The position numbers and the translations under genes were made by a program. Below, piece by piece: positions 45,699-55,700 of a DNA stretch of 64,000 bases. The stretch is from Gammaproteobacteria bacterium. Its GTDB lineage: Bacteria; Pseudomonadota; Gammaproteobacteria; SZUA-140. The stretch is taken from positions 62,001 through 126,000 of the forward strand of contig JADJQS010000001.1 in NCBI GenBank assembly GCA_016712635.1, written 5' to 3'. The notes beneath the pieces were generated by a model. That model did not search any database. It was not told the DNA's origin and was given only the letters and a program-made list of their open reading frames with translations. Positions within the stretch are counted from its first letter, which is position 1, and each line of letters starts with the position of its first letter.

Positions 45699-46646
45699 TC
45701 ACCGGTTGATCCTGCCGGCATCGAGTTCGCCGCGATACCAGTCCACCGTCCGCTCAAGACCTTGCCGCAAGTCTACGGCGGGCCGCCACCCCAGCACCCG
45801 CCCCGTATTCACGATGTCCGCCTGCTTGACCCTTTCCATGGGACGGTCCGGTAGCGCACCGAATTCGGGCGCAACGCCGCCTCCGATGATCTCACACAGC
45901 ATCTCGACCACCCGGCGCGTGGTGACCAGCTCCCCGGAACCGAGATTGAACGTGCCGCCGTCAATGCCGGGTTGCAACCCCATCGCCAGCAGCCCGGCAG
46001 CGACATCCTCCGCATAAATCCAGTCAACCGGGCGCAGCCCGCTGGATAGCTTGGGCGATTCGCCCCGCAACAGGGCAAGCGTCACATAGGGGATGAGCTT
46101 GCGCAGATCCTGCTGACATGGCCCGTACACCATAAAGAGCCGGGCAATCGCTACCGGTGTCTGGTACAGGGCATGGAACATGCGGGCGTATCCGCTGGCG
46201 GACCATTTGGCCGCGGCGTAGGGTGATGTGGGCACGGCAACAGCCGAATCCGCTTCGTCCGGCTCTTCCAGCGAACCCGCCATCACCAGACGCTTGCACC
46301 GATGCTCCGTCGCCGCGACCAGGATATTGACCGAGCTCAACAGGTTTGCCTGGAGGGTCGGCAGGACAAGCTTGATCTCCCGGCTGCCGGTGACCTCGCT
46401 CGCGAGATGAAAAACGATGTCCGGCCGGATTTCGGCAAACAGGCGGTTCACCGTTTCCGGGTCGGCCAGATCACCCTGCCGCCATGTGACACCCCCTGCG
46501 GGCTCATTGCGTGCGCGGCGCGAAACCGCATGAACCGCCGCACCCAAGTGACCCAATCGGTCGCACAGCCATGAGCCGATGAAACCGCTCCCGCCCGTGA
46601 CCAGCACCGTCAACCCGGAATATCCGGATGCATTCATCATCCCCAT
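45699..46646 (-). CDS. NAD-dependent sugar-nucleotide epimerase/reductase
   Basis: This is a 315-residue short-chain dehydrogenase of the extended type that changes a nucleotide-activated sugar. The Rossmann motif is VTGGSGFIGSWL at 16-27. The catalytic region keeps SPYAAAKWSASGY (YxxxK), with the Ser in VMAGSLEE. RPVDWIYAEDVA and FNLGSGELVTTRRVVEML form the substrate domain. It could be an epimerase, a 4,6-dehydratase or a 4-reductase of the RmlD/Rmd type; the sequence does not decide. The start at 46646 leaves about ten residues before the first strand. It ends convergent with the GT2 gene. Confidence 0.88.
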   Translation of the reverse strand: MGMMNASGYSGLTVLVTGGSGFIGSWLCDRLGHLGAAVHAVSRRARNEPAGGVTWRQGDLADPETVNRLFAEIRPDIVFHLASEVTGSREIKLVLPTLQANLLSSVNILVAATEHRCKRLVMAGSLEEPDEADSAVAVPTSPYAAAKWSASGYARMFHALYQTPVAIARLFMVYGPCQQDLRKLIPYVTLALLRGESPKLSSGLRPVDWIYAEDVAAGLLAMGLQPGIDGGTFNLGSGELVTTRRVVEMLCEIIGGGVAPEFGALPDRPMERVKQADIVNTGRVLGWRPAVDLRQGLERTVDWYRGELDAGRINR

Positions 46647-47035
46647 CGCACACCATGATGATCAACCGCTTGATCGGCAAAGGATAAGCCCATACTGGCT
46701 TTACACGCGGAACAAGCTGTGAGAGAATGTAACCATTTTAAAATCATGTGGTTATAACTAATATCTCAACAAAGATCAATACAGGACCACCACCAAGGCC
46801 AACAGGATTCTGCCGGCTTGAGCCTTTTCTACTTTGATCCTATTTACTTTGATATCACTTCCTCCCTAAATTGACCACTGTAAACAGTGATGAACATGTA
46901 TTCACAAAGATACGGCCGGCCGCAGCCCATCGATTATCGAAGTTCGACGAACCGGCCGAATTTTTGCATGACAGCCCTGCTTGACGGGTGAAGCGCTCAC
47001 AAGGACGAACGACGGACACGAGAGAGGTGCCACAG
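46647..47035. other. Divergent intergenic region before the surface-protein block
   Basis: This 389-base gap is AT-rich around 46730-46870 and lies between the minus-strand cluster and the plus-strand block of exported proteins. It should hold promoters for both directions. No gene, repeat or riboswitch could be identified. Confidence 0.4.
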
Positions 47036-47188
47036 ATGCGACTGATCAAACTGAATGCCCTGCTGCTGTTTTGCTCACTGGTACTCGTGGGCTGCGGCAG
47101 CAGCGGCGGGGGCGGCGGAGACGACGAGACCCCGACCGGAAGCAGCAACTGGGATGAAATGAAATGGGACCAGGACAACTGGTCCTGA
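47036..47188 (+). CDS. Very small lipoprotein with Trp/Asp-rich tail
   Basis: This is a 50-residue protein from the ATG at 47036, which follows GAGAGG. The signal peptide is MRLIKLNALLLFCSLVLVGC, with the lipobox LVGC (Cys 20). A glycine-serine run comes next. The tail reads NWDEMKWDQDNWS, with regular Trp and acidic residues. An upstream frame to 46988 exists but would bury the signal peptide. It is 52 bases before the coiled-coil/FGE-fold gene and in the same direction, so the two are probably co-expressed. It is too short for a domain call; it may be a membrane-anchored partner. Confidence 0.7.
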   Translation: MRLIKLNALLLFCSLVLVGCGSSGGGGGDDETPTGSSNWDEMKWDQDNWS

Positions 47189-47240
47189 ACGATGACCGCT
47201 TCCATCCGATTATTTCGAGAACATTGAGAGGACAAGCCCG

Positions 47241-48686
47241 ATGAACAGAACTTATTCCCTGATAGCCGCGTTCGTGACCTTGGCGGTGATCACCACGTCC
47301 CCGTTGGCGGGCGAGCTGAATACCGACACGGACAACACCCTGAACGTCTTCGTCTCCGGGACGGCCGCGGTCGCCGCCGACGTAAACGAAAACTTCGCAG
47401 AGGTGGCGGACGCCGTCAACGACAACAACGCGCGCATAGACGCCAACACGGCGGCCATCACGACCAACACGACTGCCATCACCGGCCTGCAGACCAACAA
47501 GCTCAACAGCGCGGATCTGGGCGCGGCGCTCGATACGGCGACGACGACCTCGGGCAATACCGTCGACGGCAACGCGGCGGACATCCTGATCAATTCGACC
47601 GCGATCGGCATCCACACCACCGCCATCAGCACCAATGCGGCGAACATCGCCGATAATGCCGCCGACATCACGGCCAACACGGCCGCCATCATCGTCAACA
47701 CGGCGGATATCGCCACCAACGCCGCGAACATTACCGCGAACACGAATGCGATCGCCGGCAAGCTCAGCACCGGCGCGCTCGGCACCGCGCTCGATACCAC
47801 GACCACCACGCTGGGTAACTCCATCGACGGAAACGCCACCGCGATCACCGCCAACACCGCGGCCATCGCTGACAACGCCACCGACATCTCGACCAACGCC
47901 GACGCCATCCTGGATCTGCAGCAGCATGCCAACCGGACGGGCATCGCCTGCGCCGGAAACGACGCCAGCGACATCATGGTTCGCGTGGGCCCGCTGTGCG
48001 TCGACGCCTATGAGGCCAGCGTATGGGACACCTCCCAGGGCGGGGGCACGCAATCCGGCGTCGGGTCCGACAACTATCTCTGCGATGACAACGGCAACGA
48101 CTGCAGCGCCAGCGCGGCGAATCCCATCTATGCCCGCAGCGAGGTGAACAGAACTCCGTCGTCCTATATCACCTGGTTCCAGGCCCTGCAGGCCTGCGCC
48201 AACGCCGGCAAGCGCCTGCTGACCAATGCCGAATGGCAGATGGCCGCAGCAGGCACGCTGGACGCGAACTGCACCGGCGGCGCGGGATTGACCGGCGATC
48301 GCGCCTCCTGCGTTTCGAACTGGGGCGTCTACGACATGGCCGGCAACGTGGACGAGTGGGTCGCCGACTGGATGCAGGGCGCGCGAACGACGACGCACAG
48401 CAACGTCGCCATAAGCGCCGACACCTCCACCGTAACTTCTACCACCACGGTTGTCGTGCCTACGTATGCATCCGGCAATCTGGGGGCGGGCTACGGCAGC
48501 GATGCCGTGGCCGGTGTGCAACAATCCACATTCTTCGACCAAAGCGCTGGCGGTGGTGCAGGCACGTTCGCAGCATCGAATTTCCCGGCTGCGATCTATC
48601 GCGGTGCGAGCGGCATCTTCACGTTCAACGCCGCGTTCTCGCCGTCGTCTTACGACAACTCCACGGGCTTCCGTTGCGCCCGTTGA
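47241..48686 (+). CDS. Secreted coiled-coil stalk protein with FGE/C-type-lectin fold
   Basis: This is a 481-residue exported protein. It has a signal peptide (YSLIAAFVTLAVITTSPLAG), then VNENFAEVADAV and many seven-residue units of the TAAITTNT / NAADI type (about 50-230), as in trimeric fibre stalks. The last 240 residues are a formylglycine-generating-enzyme-like domain: ITWFQALQACANAGKRLLTN, AEWQMAAAGT, YDMAGNVDEWVADW and the closing GFRCAR. Most such secreted domains bind rather than oxidise; I did not identify the two catalytic cysteines with confidence. The trimeric form and binding role are inference. A strong terminator follows directly. Confidence 0.78.
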   Translation: MNRTYSLIAAFVTLAVITTSPLAGELNTDTDNTLNVFVSGTAAVAADVNENFAEVADAVNDNNARIDANTAAITTNTTAITGLQTNKLNSADLGAALDTATTTSGNTVDGNAADILINSTAIGIHTTAISTNAANIADNAADITANTAAIIVNTADIATNAANITANTNAIAGKLSTGALGTALDTTTTTLGNSIDGNATAITANTAAIADNATDISTNADAILDLQQHANRTGIACAGNDASDIMVRVGPLCVDAYEASVWDTSQGGGTQSGVGSDNYLCDDNGNDCSASAANPIYARSEVNRTPSSYITWFQALQACANAGKRLLTNAEWQMAAAGTLDANCTGGAGLTGDRASCVSNWGVYDMAGNVDEWVADWMQGARTTTHSNVAISADTSTVTSTTTVVVPTYASGNLGAGYGSDAVAGVQQSTFFDQSAGGGAGTFAASNFPAAIYRGASGIFTFNAAFSPSSYDNSTGFRCAR

Positions 48687-48708
48687 GATACGTCTGACTT
48701 GTCACACA

Positions 48709-48739
48709 CGGTTGGGCCCTCCCGGGCCCAACCGTTTTT
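48709..48739 (+). terminator. Rho-independent terminator
   Basis: An 11-base-pair perfect stem (CGGTTGGGCCC with its complement), a four-base loop and five T residues start 23 bases after the stop of the FGE-fold gene. It separates that gene from the next surface-protein gene. Confidence 0.9.
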
Positions 48740-48742
48740 AGA

Positions 48743-51700
48743 ATGAACGAGAACCCTTCCCGGCCCACGATGTATAGCTCTCGGCGCATTATGTCTGTCC
48801 GTTTCCCGGCGCTGATGATCACCCTGCTCGCGCTGACCGCCTGCGGCGGCGGTTCCTCGGGCGGCGGCTCGGGCGATACGTCTCCCCAGGCCGGGTCCAG
48901 CACCTTTATCACGCAGGAGAACACCCCGGGCACCGGCCTTTTCAACGCCACCGTCGCCGCCGGGCGCACGCCCACATACACCATCGTCCAGAACGGCACG
49001 CGCGGCACGGCCGTGGTGTCCGACCAGGCCGCCGGCGAGTTCACCTACACACCAAACGTCGACGTCACCGGCAGCGACGCCTTCACCTACAAGGTCAACG
49101 ACGGCGTCGAGGATTCGAACGTCGCGGTGGTATCCGTCGTCATCGTCAAATCTGCGCCTATCGCCGTGGACGATGCCGTCACAATGGACGAAGACACGCC
49201 GGTGACCGTCGACGTCCTGGCCAATGACTCCGGCAACGGCCACCCTCTCGACACATCGAGCGTGACACTGGTGCTGCCGCCCGCACGCGGCAACGCCACC
49301 GTCAATCCCGGCGGCAACATCACGTATGCGCCTGCGGCCAACGCGAACGGGACGGATTCCTTTACATATACAGTCAAGAACGACGCCGGCGGCACTTCTA
49401 ACGCGGCGCGGGTCACGCTCACGATCACGCCGGCCAATGACCCTCCGGTCGTCGCGGATGACAACTTTGCCGTTCTGGAGGACAGCACGACCAGCCTGGC
49501 GGTCCTGACCAACAACGGCAACGGAGTGGACGCGGATCCCGACGGCGACGCGCTCACCATCAGCGCCGTCGGTGTGCCCGATAATGGAGGTAACGTTGGT
49601 ATTAATGGCGCGCAGACGGCGCTGATCTATGCCCCGGCCGCCGATTTCTTCGGCACGGAGACATTCACCTATACCGTCAGCGACGGCCACGGCGGTTTCG
49701 ACACCGCCACCGTCGCCGTTATCGTCGCCCCGGTGAACGACGACCCGGCAGCTCGGGACGACGCCTTCAGCGTGGCGGAGGACAGCACCACCACGCTCTC
49801 CGTACTCGCCGACAACGGTAATGGTGCGGACCTCGACATCGATGGAGGAGCGCTCACCATCGTAGGCGTCAGCCTGACCAGCCAGGGCGGAAGTCTCAGC
49901 CTGAACGCCGGGAATACCGCGCTGATTTATACTCCGACCGCCGATTTCTTCGGTATCGAGACCTTTACCTATACAGTCAGCGACGGCCAGGGCGGGACCG
50001 ATTCCGCCATAGCCACAGTGACAGTCACACCCGTCAACGACCCCCCTGTAGCCAGGGACGATGACCTGATCGTGGCCGAAGACAGCACCACGCTGCTGGC
50101 ACTGCTGGCCGACAACGGCAACGGCCCCGATACGGATGTCGACGGCGGCACGCTTGTGATCACGGACGTCGGCATCACCAGCCAGGGCGGCGACGCGGTG
50201 ATCAACGGCGCCGGCGATGCCGTGATGTACAGCCCCGCGGCCGACTTCTTCGGCACCGAAACCTTCACCTACACCGTCAGCGACGGCCAGGGAGGGACGG
50301 ACACCGCGCTGGTTACGATGACGGTTACCGCGATCAATGATGCCCCGATCGGCCGGGACGACGTCTTTACCGTCGCCTTCAACAGCAGCAACAACACCCT
50401 GGCCGTGCTTGCGGACAACGGCAGCGGCGCGGACACGGACGCGGACAACGACGAGATTGCCGTCGTTTCCGCCGGCACACCGGATCATGGCGGCTCTGTC
50501 TCGCCCAATCCCGCGCAGGACGCCCTGATCTACACGCCTCCGGCCGGATTCATCGGCAACGAATCCTTCACCTATACCATCAGCGATGGAAACGGCGGCG
50601 TGGATACCGCCGCGGTGACCGTAAATTCTGCCTTCACCGACAACTTCAGCAGCGGCACGGCCAACTGGACGTTCGTCAGCGACAGCGGATCGTCATCCTC
50701 GTGGACGACCGTGAGCGGCGCGCTGCGCCAGCTGAACAGGGTTGAGAGCGTCAACGCATTCGATCAGAGCTTCCACAAGGGGACATACGCCTATTACACC
50801 GCCGGCACGTCCCTGACGAATTACCGGTTCAGCGCGGACGCGCTGTACCTGGGCGCCGGGTTGCAGGACGACATCGGCGTCATGTTCCGCTATCAGAACA
50901 GCAACAATTACTATCGCCTGTCCATGAACACGCGTTACGGTTTCACGCGGCTCGAAAAGAAGGTCGCCGGAATATTCACTCCCCTGGCGGTGAATGCCCG
51001 CGGCTACGATGACGGCCAGGTGCTCAACTTCACCATCGAAGTCCAGGGCGCACTCATCCGGATCTGGATCAACGGCGATCCCGCCTTCGCCCTGCAGGAT
51101 GCGAGCCTTGGCTCCGGCTCCGTCGCGCTATACACCCAGGACACGGCGTCCTTCGATAATGTGCGGATCGAGGGGATCCCGGCAGATCCGTCCGTCGTAC
51201 TCGCAACGCCCGTTGCCCAGACGGTCGAAACGTCAAGCTCCCTGTCGGTCTCCGCCATCGCCGGCAACGTACCGGCAGGCGGCGGGGTGGAATTCCTGCT
51301 TGATGGAACAGACTCCGTCCTGGACACCAGCTTCCCGTATCAGGCCGCCTTCACCGGCGTCCCGCCGGGTGACCATACCGTCGAAGCTGTATTGCGCGAT
51401 GCATCTAACGTCGAGCTTGCGCGGGATACCAACGCACTCGTGGGCGCACAGGGACGTTACTTCCTCGCCTTCGGCGACAGCATCATGAACGGGGAGGATG
51501 ACAATTACGCCGCGGACAACCAGAACGGGCGCATCCTGGGTTCGCAGGGTATCGCGGCCAATCTTGCCGGCCTGCTCGAATCCTCACTCGCCGATCCCGT
51601 GATCGTTTACAACGAAGGGATCGGAGGGGATGAGTCGGCCGATGCGGCGTTCACCCGCGTCGATTCGATCATCGAGCGTCATCCTGGCGCCCAGGATGCA

Positions 51701-52549
51701 CTGGTCATGTTAGGTACGAATGATTCCCTGGCCAGCATCCCCAGCGGCAGCGGCTGCTCCGGCGGCGCGTGTAGCGGGACCTTCAAGGGCAATATGCAAT
51801 CTCTCGCCAACACCCTCGCGGCGGCGGGCAGCACCGTGTACATCGCGACCCCGCCGCCGGTATTCGGGGTATCCACACCGTTTGCGAACCCGGCGGCCCA
51901 CGCCACCAACACCCGTATCCAGCAATACCGTACCGTGATCACCACCGAACTCAGCAACACCGAGGATGGGCCGGATTTCTACGATTATTTCCTGGGCGCT
52001 GGCGACAACCGATTCAGCCTGTTCTCCGATATCTGGCATCCCAACGCCCTGGGCCACGTCGTCATGGCGCATCTCTGGCACAACGCGATCAATCCGGGGG
52101 ATCCTGTCTCACTGCCATTCATCCTGAACGACCTGGCGCCGTCCACGATTTCACCCTATTTGAAACAGAACCTGATCGAGGTCGGAGACGAGTACTACAT
52201 CGACAGAAGCTATACGCTGAACGGCATCCCCGCGGGACTCGCCGATGGCATCTGGGTGATGACGGCCAACGGCGATTCCGGCAACACCTCGGCGAGTTAC
52301 CTCACGTTCAACCTTGATCGGGCAGCGACGGTCTACATCGCCTACGATGCCGGCGCCACAACAACACCTGACTGGATGAGTGCCTTCACGGACACCGGGC
52401 TGATATTGGGCACAACGGACCCCTTCTCACCTGCCCTTGAAATATACAGCCGCACCTACGCCGCCGGCCCTGTTTCCCTCGGCGGCAACCTGGCCAGCGG
52501 CGCCAGTGGATCGAACTCAAACTACCTGGTAATCGTCAAGCCCAATTAA
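48743..52549 (+). CDS. Giant lipoprotein: Ig-like repeats, lectin-like domain, SGNH esterase, C-terminal beta domain
   Basis: This is a protein of up to 1268 residues. The true start may be at 48770 or 48791, since the first ATG touches the terminator and the lipoprotein signal is LMITLLALTAC. About six cadherin/Ig-like repeats (ANDPPVVADDNFAVLEDS type, tandem-95 style) span about 50-625. A concanavalin-like domain (DNFSSGTANWTFV to SFDNVRIEG) covers about 630-815, followed by a small Ig domain. The SGNH esterase has GDS at 911-913, GTND at 991 and DIWHPNALGH from 1096. A last beta domain (YLKQNLIEVGDEYYIDRSY) may bind carbohydrate. It probably removes acetyl groups from surface glycans. The frame is intact. 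Confidence 0.85.
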   Translation: MNENPSRPTMYSSRRIMSVRFPALMITLLALTACGGGSSGGGSGDTSPQAGSSTFITQENTPGTGLFNATVAAGRTPTYTIVQNGTRGTAVVSDQAAGEFTYTPNVDVTGSDAFTYKVNDGVEDSNVAVVSVVIVKSAPIAVDDAVTMDEDTPVTVDVLANDSGNGHPLDTSSVTLVLPPARGNATVNPGGNITYAPAANANGTDSFTYTVKNDAGGTSNAARVTLTITPANDPPVVADDNFAVLEDSTTSLAVLTNNGNGVDADPDGDALTISAVGVPDNGGNVGINGAQTALIYAPAADFFGTETFTYTVSDGHGGFDTATVAVIVAPVNDDPAARDDAFSVAEDSTTTLSVLADNGNGADLDIDGGALTIVGVSLTSQGGSLSLNAGNTALIYTPTADFFGIETFTYTVSDGQGGTDSAIATVTVTPVNDPPVARDDDLIVAEDSTTLLALLADNGNGPDTDVDGGTLVITDVGITSQGGDAVINGAGDAVMYSPAADFFGTETFTYTVSDGQGGTDTALVTMTVTAINDAPIGRDDVFTVAFNSSNNTLAVLADNGSGADTDADNDEIAVVSAGTPDHGGSVSPNPAQDALIYTPPAGFIGNESFTYTISDGNGGVDTAAVTVNSAFTDNFSSGTANWTFVSDSGSSSSWTTVSGALRQLNRVESVNAFDQSFHKGTYAYYTAGTSLTNYRFSADALYLGAGLQDDIGVMFRYQNSNNYYRLSMNTRYGFTRLEKKVAGIFTPLAVNARGYDDGQVLNFTIEVQGALIRIWINGDPAFALQDASLGSGSVALYTQDTASFDNVRIEGIPADPSVVLATPVAQTVETSSSLSVSAIAGNVPAGGGVEFLLDGTDSVLDTSFPYQAAFTGVPPGDHTVEAVLRDASNVELARDTNALVGAQGRYFLAFGDSIMNGEDDNYAADNQNGRILGSQGIAANLAGLLESSLADPVIVYNEGIGGDESADAAFTRVDSIIERHPGAQDALVMLGTNDSLASIPSGSGCSGGACSGTFKGNMQSLANTLAAAGSTVYIATPPPVFGVSTPFANPAAHATNTRIQQYRTVITTELSNTEDGPDFYDYFLGAGDNRFSLFSDIWHPNALGHVVMAHLWHNAINPGDPVSLPFILNDLAPSTISPYLKQNLIEVGDEYYIDRSYTLNGIPAGLADGIWVMTANGDSGNTSASYLTFNLDRAATVYIAYDAGATTTPDWMSAFTDTGLILGTTDPFSPALEIYSRTYAAGPVSLGGNLASGASGSNSNYLVIVKPN

Positions 52550-52739
52550 ACACCGGCGCGTCATTTCTCTGTCACGGCGATGGTGTTAAACTAGCAGGCC
52601 TTGTCGGGGTTGAGGATCGCCAGCAACCAGCACCAGCCAGTTCACTCGCAGACGATTATCAAAATAATAATAATAAAAAGAACAAATAATTCAATGAGTT
52701 GTACATATAAATCGGTACGCGCTATATTGCCGAAAGCTC
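52550..52739. other. Leader between the two giant genes
   Basis: These 190 bases contain an A/T-rich run (AATAATAATAATAAA, about 52661-52675). No terminator or recognised riboswitch is evident. Confidence 0.3.
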
Positions 52740-55700
52740 ATGAGAGAGACACCCTATACACCGCTCACGTCCGACCAGGGAAGCAGGCCGGTTCGCCGCC
52801 TGTCCCCGCAATACCAGCGGATGATGGCAGGCTTTACCGGACTGGCATGCCTCCTTGTTCTCCTTTTTAGCTATACAAATCAATCACTCGCAGCAACTCT
52901 CAACGGCACGAACAACACCTCGCCGGCGAGCGTAAACCTGAGCACCGAGGGCAGCGCGGACTGGGCGCACTGGGCCCTGACCAACGCCGCGAGCTTCAAT
53001 CACAAGTCCGGCATCACCCAGCAGATCAGCAACTACACCCGTATCGGCCCGGTCAATCCCGGCCGCTTCGTCTCCGCCAACCAATTCACTCCACCTGACC
53101 GGCGGCACACCCACCGCCACTGCGACCAACACCGGCGCCGGCCTCTTCACCGGCAGCAACAACGGCTTCAGCGTCACCGTCCCGGCCAGTACCACCGCCA
53201 AGACCCTGCGCCTCTACCTCGGCGGCTGGAAGGCGCGCGGCCAGCTCCAGGCGACCCTGAGCGACGGCAGCGCCGCGCCCTACGTCACCACCATTGATAA
53301 TCCGTCCGGATCGATCAACCGGGTCGTCACCCTCGACTTCAGTGCCGCCGGCGCTGCCACGCTCACCGTCTCCTACACCATCGTCACCGACTACGGCCTC
53401 GGTGGAAACATCACCCCTCATGGCCGCCACGCTCATCACCAACCAGCCGCCGGTGCTCGCCCCGATCAGCAACCCAGCGCGTCGTCGCGGACACCCCGCT
53501 CAGCTTCGGCATCAGCGCCACCGACACGGACGGACCCGCGCCCCTGACCCTGTCCGCCGCGGACCTGCCAACCGGCGCGACGTTTACCGACCACCTCAAT
53601 GGCACCGGCACCTTCAGCTGGACTCCGACCAGGCGGAGGTCGCCGGCAGTCCCTACGCGGTCACCTTCACCGCCGCCGCCGGCAACGGGCTCATCGCCAG
53701 CCAGACGGTCAGCCTCACCGTCACGGCCAATCAACCGCCGGTGCTCGCTCCGATCGGCAACCGGACGGTGCTTGCGAACACGTCCCTCGCCTTCGGCATC
53801 AGCGCCACCGACAGCGACGGACCGGCACCGCTGACGCTGGCCGCCGCCGGCCTGCCCGGCAGTGCGACCTTCACCGATCACCTCAACGGCACCGGCACCT
53901 TCAACTGGACCCCGAGCGAGGCGGACGTCGCCGGCAGTCCCTATACGGTCACCTTCACGGCCACCGGCGGCCGCGGGCTCGTGGGCAGTGAGACCATCGC
54001 CATTACGGTCACCGCCCGGCGATCAATCAGCCTCCGGTGCTCGCCCCGGTCAGCAACCAGAGCATCGTGGCGGACACGCTGCTCAGTTTCGCCATCAGCG
54101 CCACGGACAGCGACGGACCCGCCCCGCTGACGCTGTCCGCCTCCGGCCTGCCCGGCGGCGCCAGCTTCACCGACAATCTCAACGGCACCGGCACCTTCGG
54201 CTGGACGCCCACCAACGCCAGTGTCGGCGGCAGTCCGTATTCGGTCACCTTCACCGCAACGGATGGCGGCAATCTCACCGCCAGCCAGACGATCAGCCTC
54301 ACCGTCACGGCCAATCAGCCTCCGGTGCTCGCTCCGATCAGCAACCAGAGCATCGTCGCAGGGACAGCGCTCAGCTTCGGCGTCAGCGCCACCGACAGCG
54401 ACGGACCCGCCCCGCTGACGCTGTCCGCCTCCGGCCTGCCCGGCGGCGCCGGCTTCACCGATAACCTCAATGGCACCGGCACCTTCAACTGGACACCCAC
54501 CGGCGCGGACGTCGCCGGCAGCCCTTACACCGTCACCTTTACCGCCACCGGCGGCAACGCCTCACCGCCAGCCAGGCCATCACCCTTACAGTGACACCGG
54601 CGGCGGGACATCTGCTGGGCACGAACAACACCTCGCCGGCGAGCGTAAACCTGAGCACCGAGGGCAGCGCGGACTGGGCGCACTGGGCCCTGACCAACGC
54701 CGCGAGCTTCAATCACAAGTCCGGCATCACCCAGCAGATCAGCAACTACACCCGTATCGGCCCGGTCAATCCCGGCCGCTTCGTCTCCGCCAACCAATTC
54801 ACCTCCACCTGGACCGGCGGCACACCCACCGCCACTGCGACCAACACCGGCGCCGGCCTCTACATCACCGGCAACAACAACGGCTTCAGCGTCACCGTCC
54901 CGGCCAGTACCACCGCCAAGACCCTGCGCCTCTACCTCGGCGGCTGGAAGGCGCGCGGCCAGCTCCAGGCGACCCTGAGCGACGGCAGCGCCGCGCCCTA
55001 CGTCACCACCATTGATAATCCGTCCGGATCGATCAACCGGGTCGTCACCCTCGACTTCAGTGCCGCCGGCGCTGCCACGCTCACCGTCTCCTACACCATC
55101 GTCACCGACTACGGCCTCGGTGGAAACATCACCCTCATGGCCGCCACGCTCATCACCAACCAGCCGCCGGTGCTCGCCCCGATCAGCAACCAGAGCGTCG
55201 TCGCGGACACCCCGCTCAGCTTCGGCGTCAGCGCCACCGACACGGACGGACCTGCGCCCCTGACCCTGTCCGCCGCGGACCTGCCAACCGGCGCGACGTT
55301 TACCGACCACCTCAACGGCACCGGCACCTTCAGCTGGACTCCGACCGGGGCGGAGGTCGCCGGCAGTCCCTACGCGGTCACCTTCACCGCCGCCGCCGGC
55401 AACGGGCTCATCGCCAGCCAGACGGTCAGCCTCACCGTCACGGCCAATCAACCGCCGGTGCTCGCTCCGATCGGCAACCGGACGGTGCTTGCGAACACGT
55501 CCCTCGCCTTCGGCATCAGCGCCACCGACAGCGACGGACCGGCACCGCTGACGCTGGCCGCCGCCGGCCTGCCCGGCAGTGCGACCTTCACCGATCACCT
55601 CAACGGCACCGGCACCTTCAACTGGACCCCGAGCGAGGCGGACGTCGCCGGCAGTCCCTATACGGTCACCTTCACGGCCACCGGCGGCAACGGGCTCGTG

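Noticed and set aside
47430..47920. Short repeated sequence that could suggest a CRISPR array or minisatellite
   Set aside because: Units are imperfect, of about 21 bases in coding phase, and encode heptads of a coiled coil; there are no spacers.
47046..50488. Long minus-strand open frames opposite the FGE-fold and first SGNH genes
   Set aside because: Val/Gly/Arg-rich shadows of repeat coding sequence; the plus-strand products have signal peptides and known domains.
52550..52739. Possible riboswitch before the second giant gene
   Set aside because: I could not fit the sequence to a cyclic-di-GMP or other known riboswitch core.
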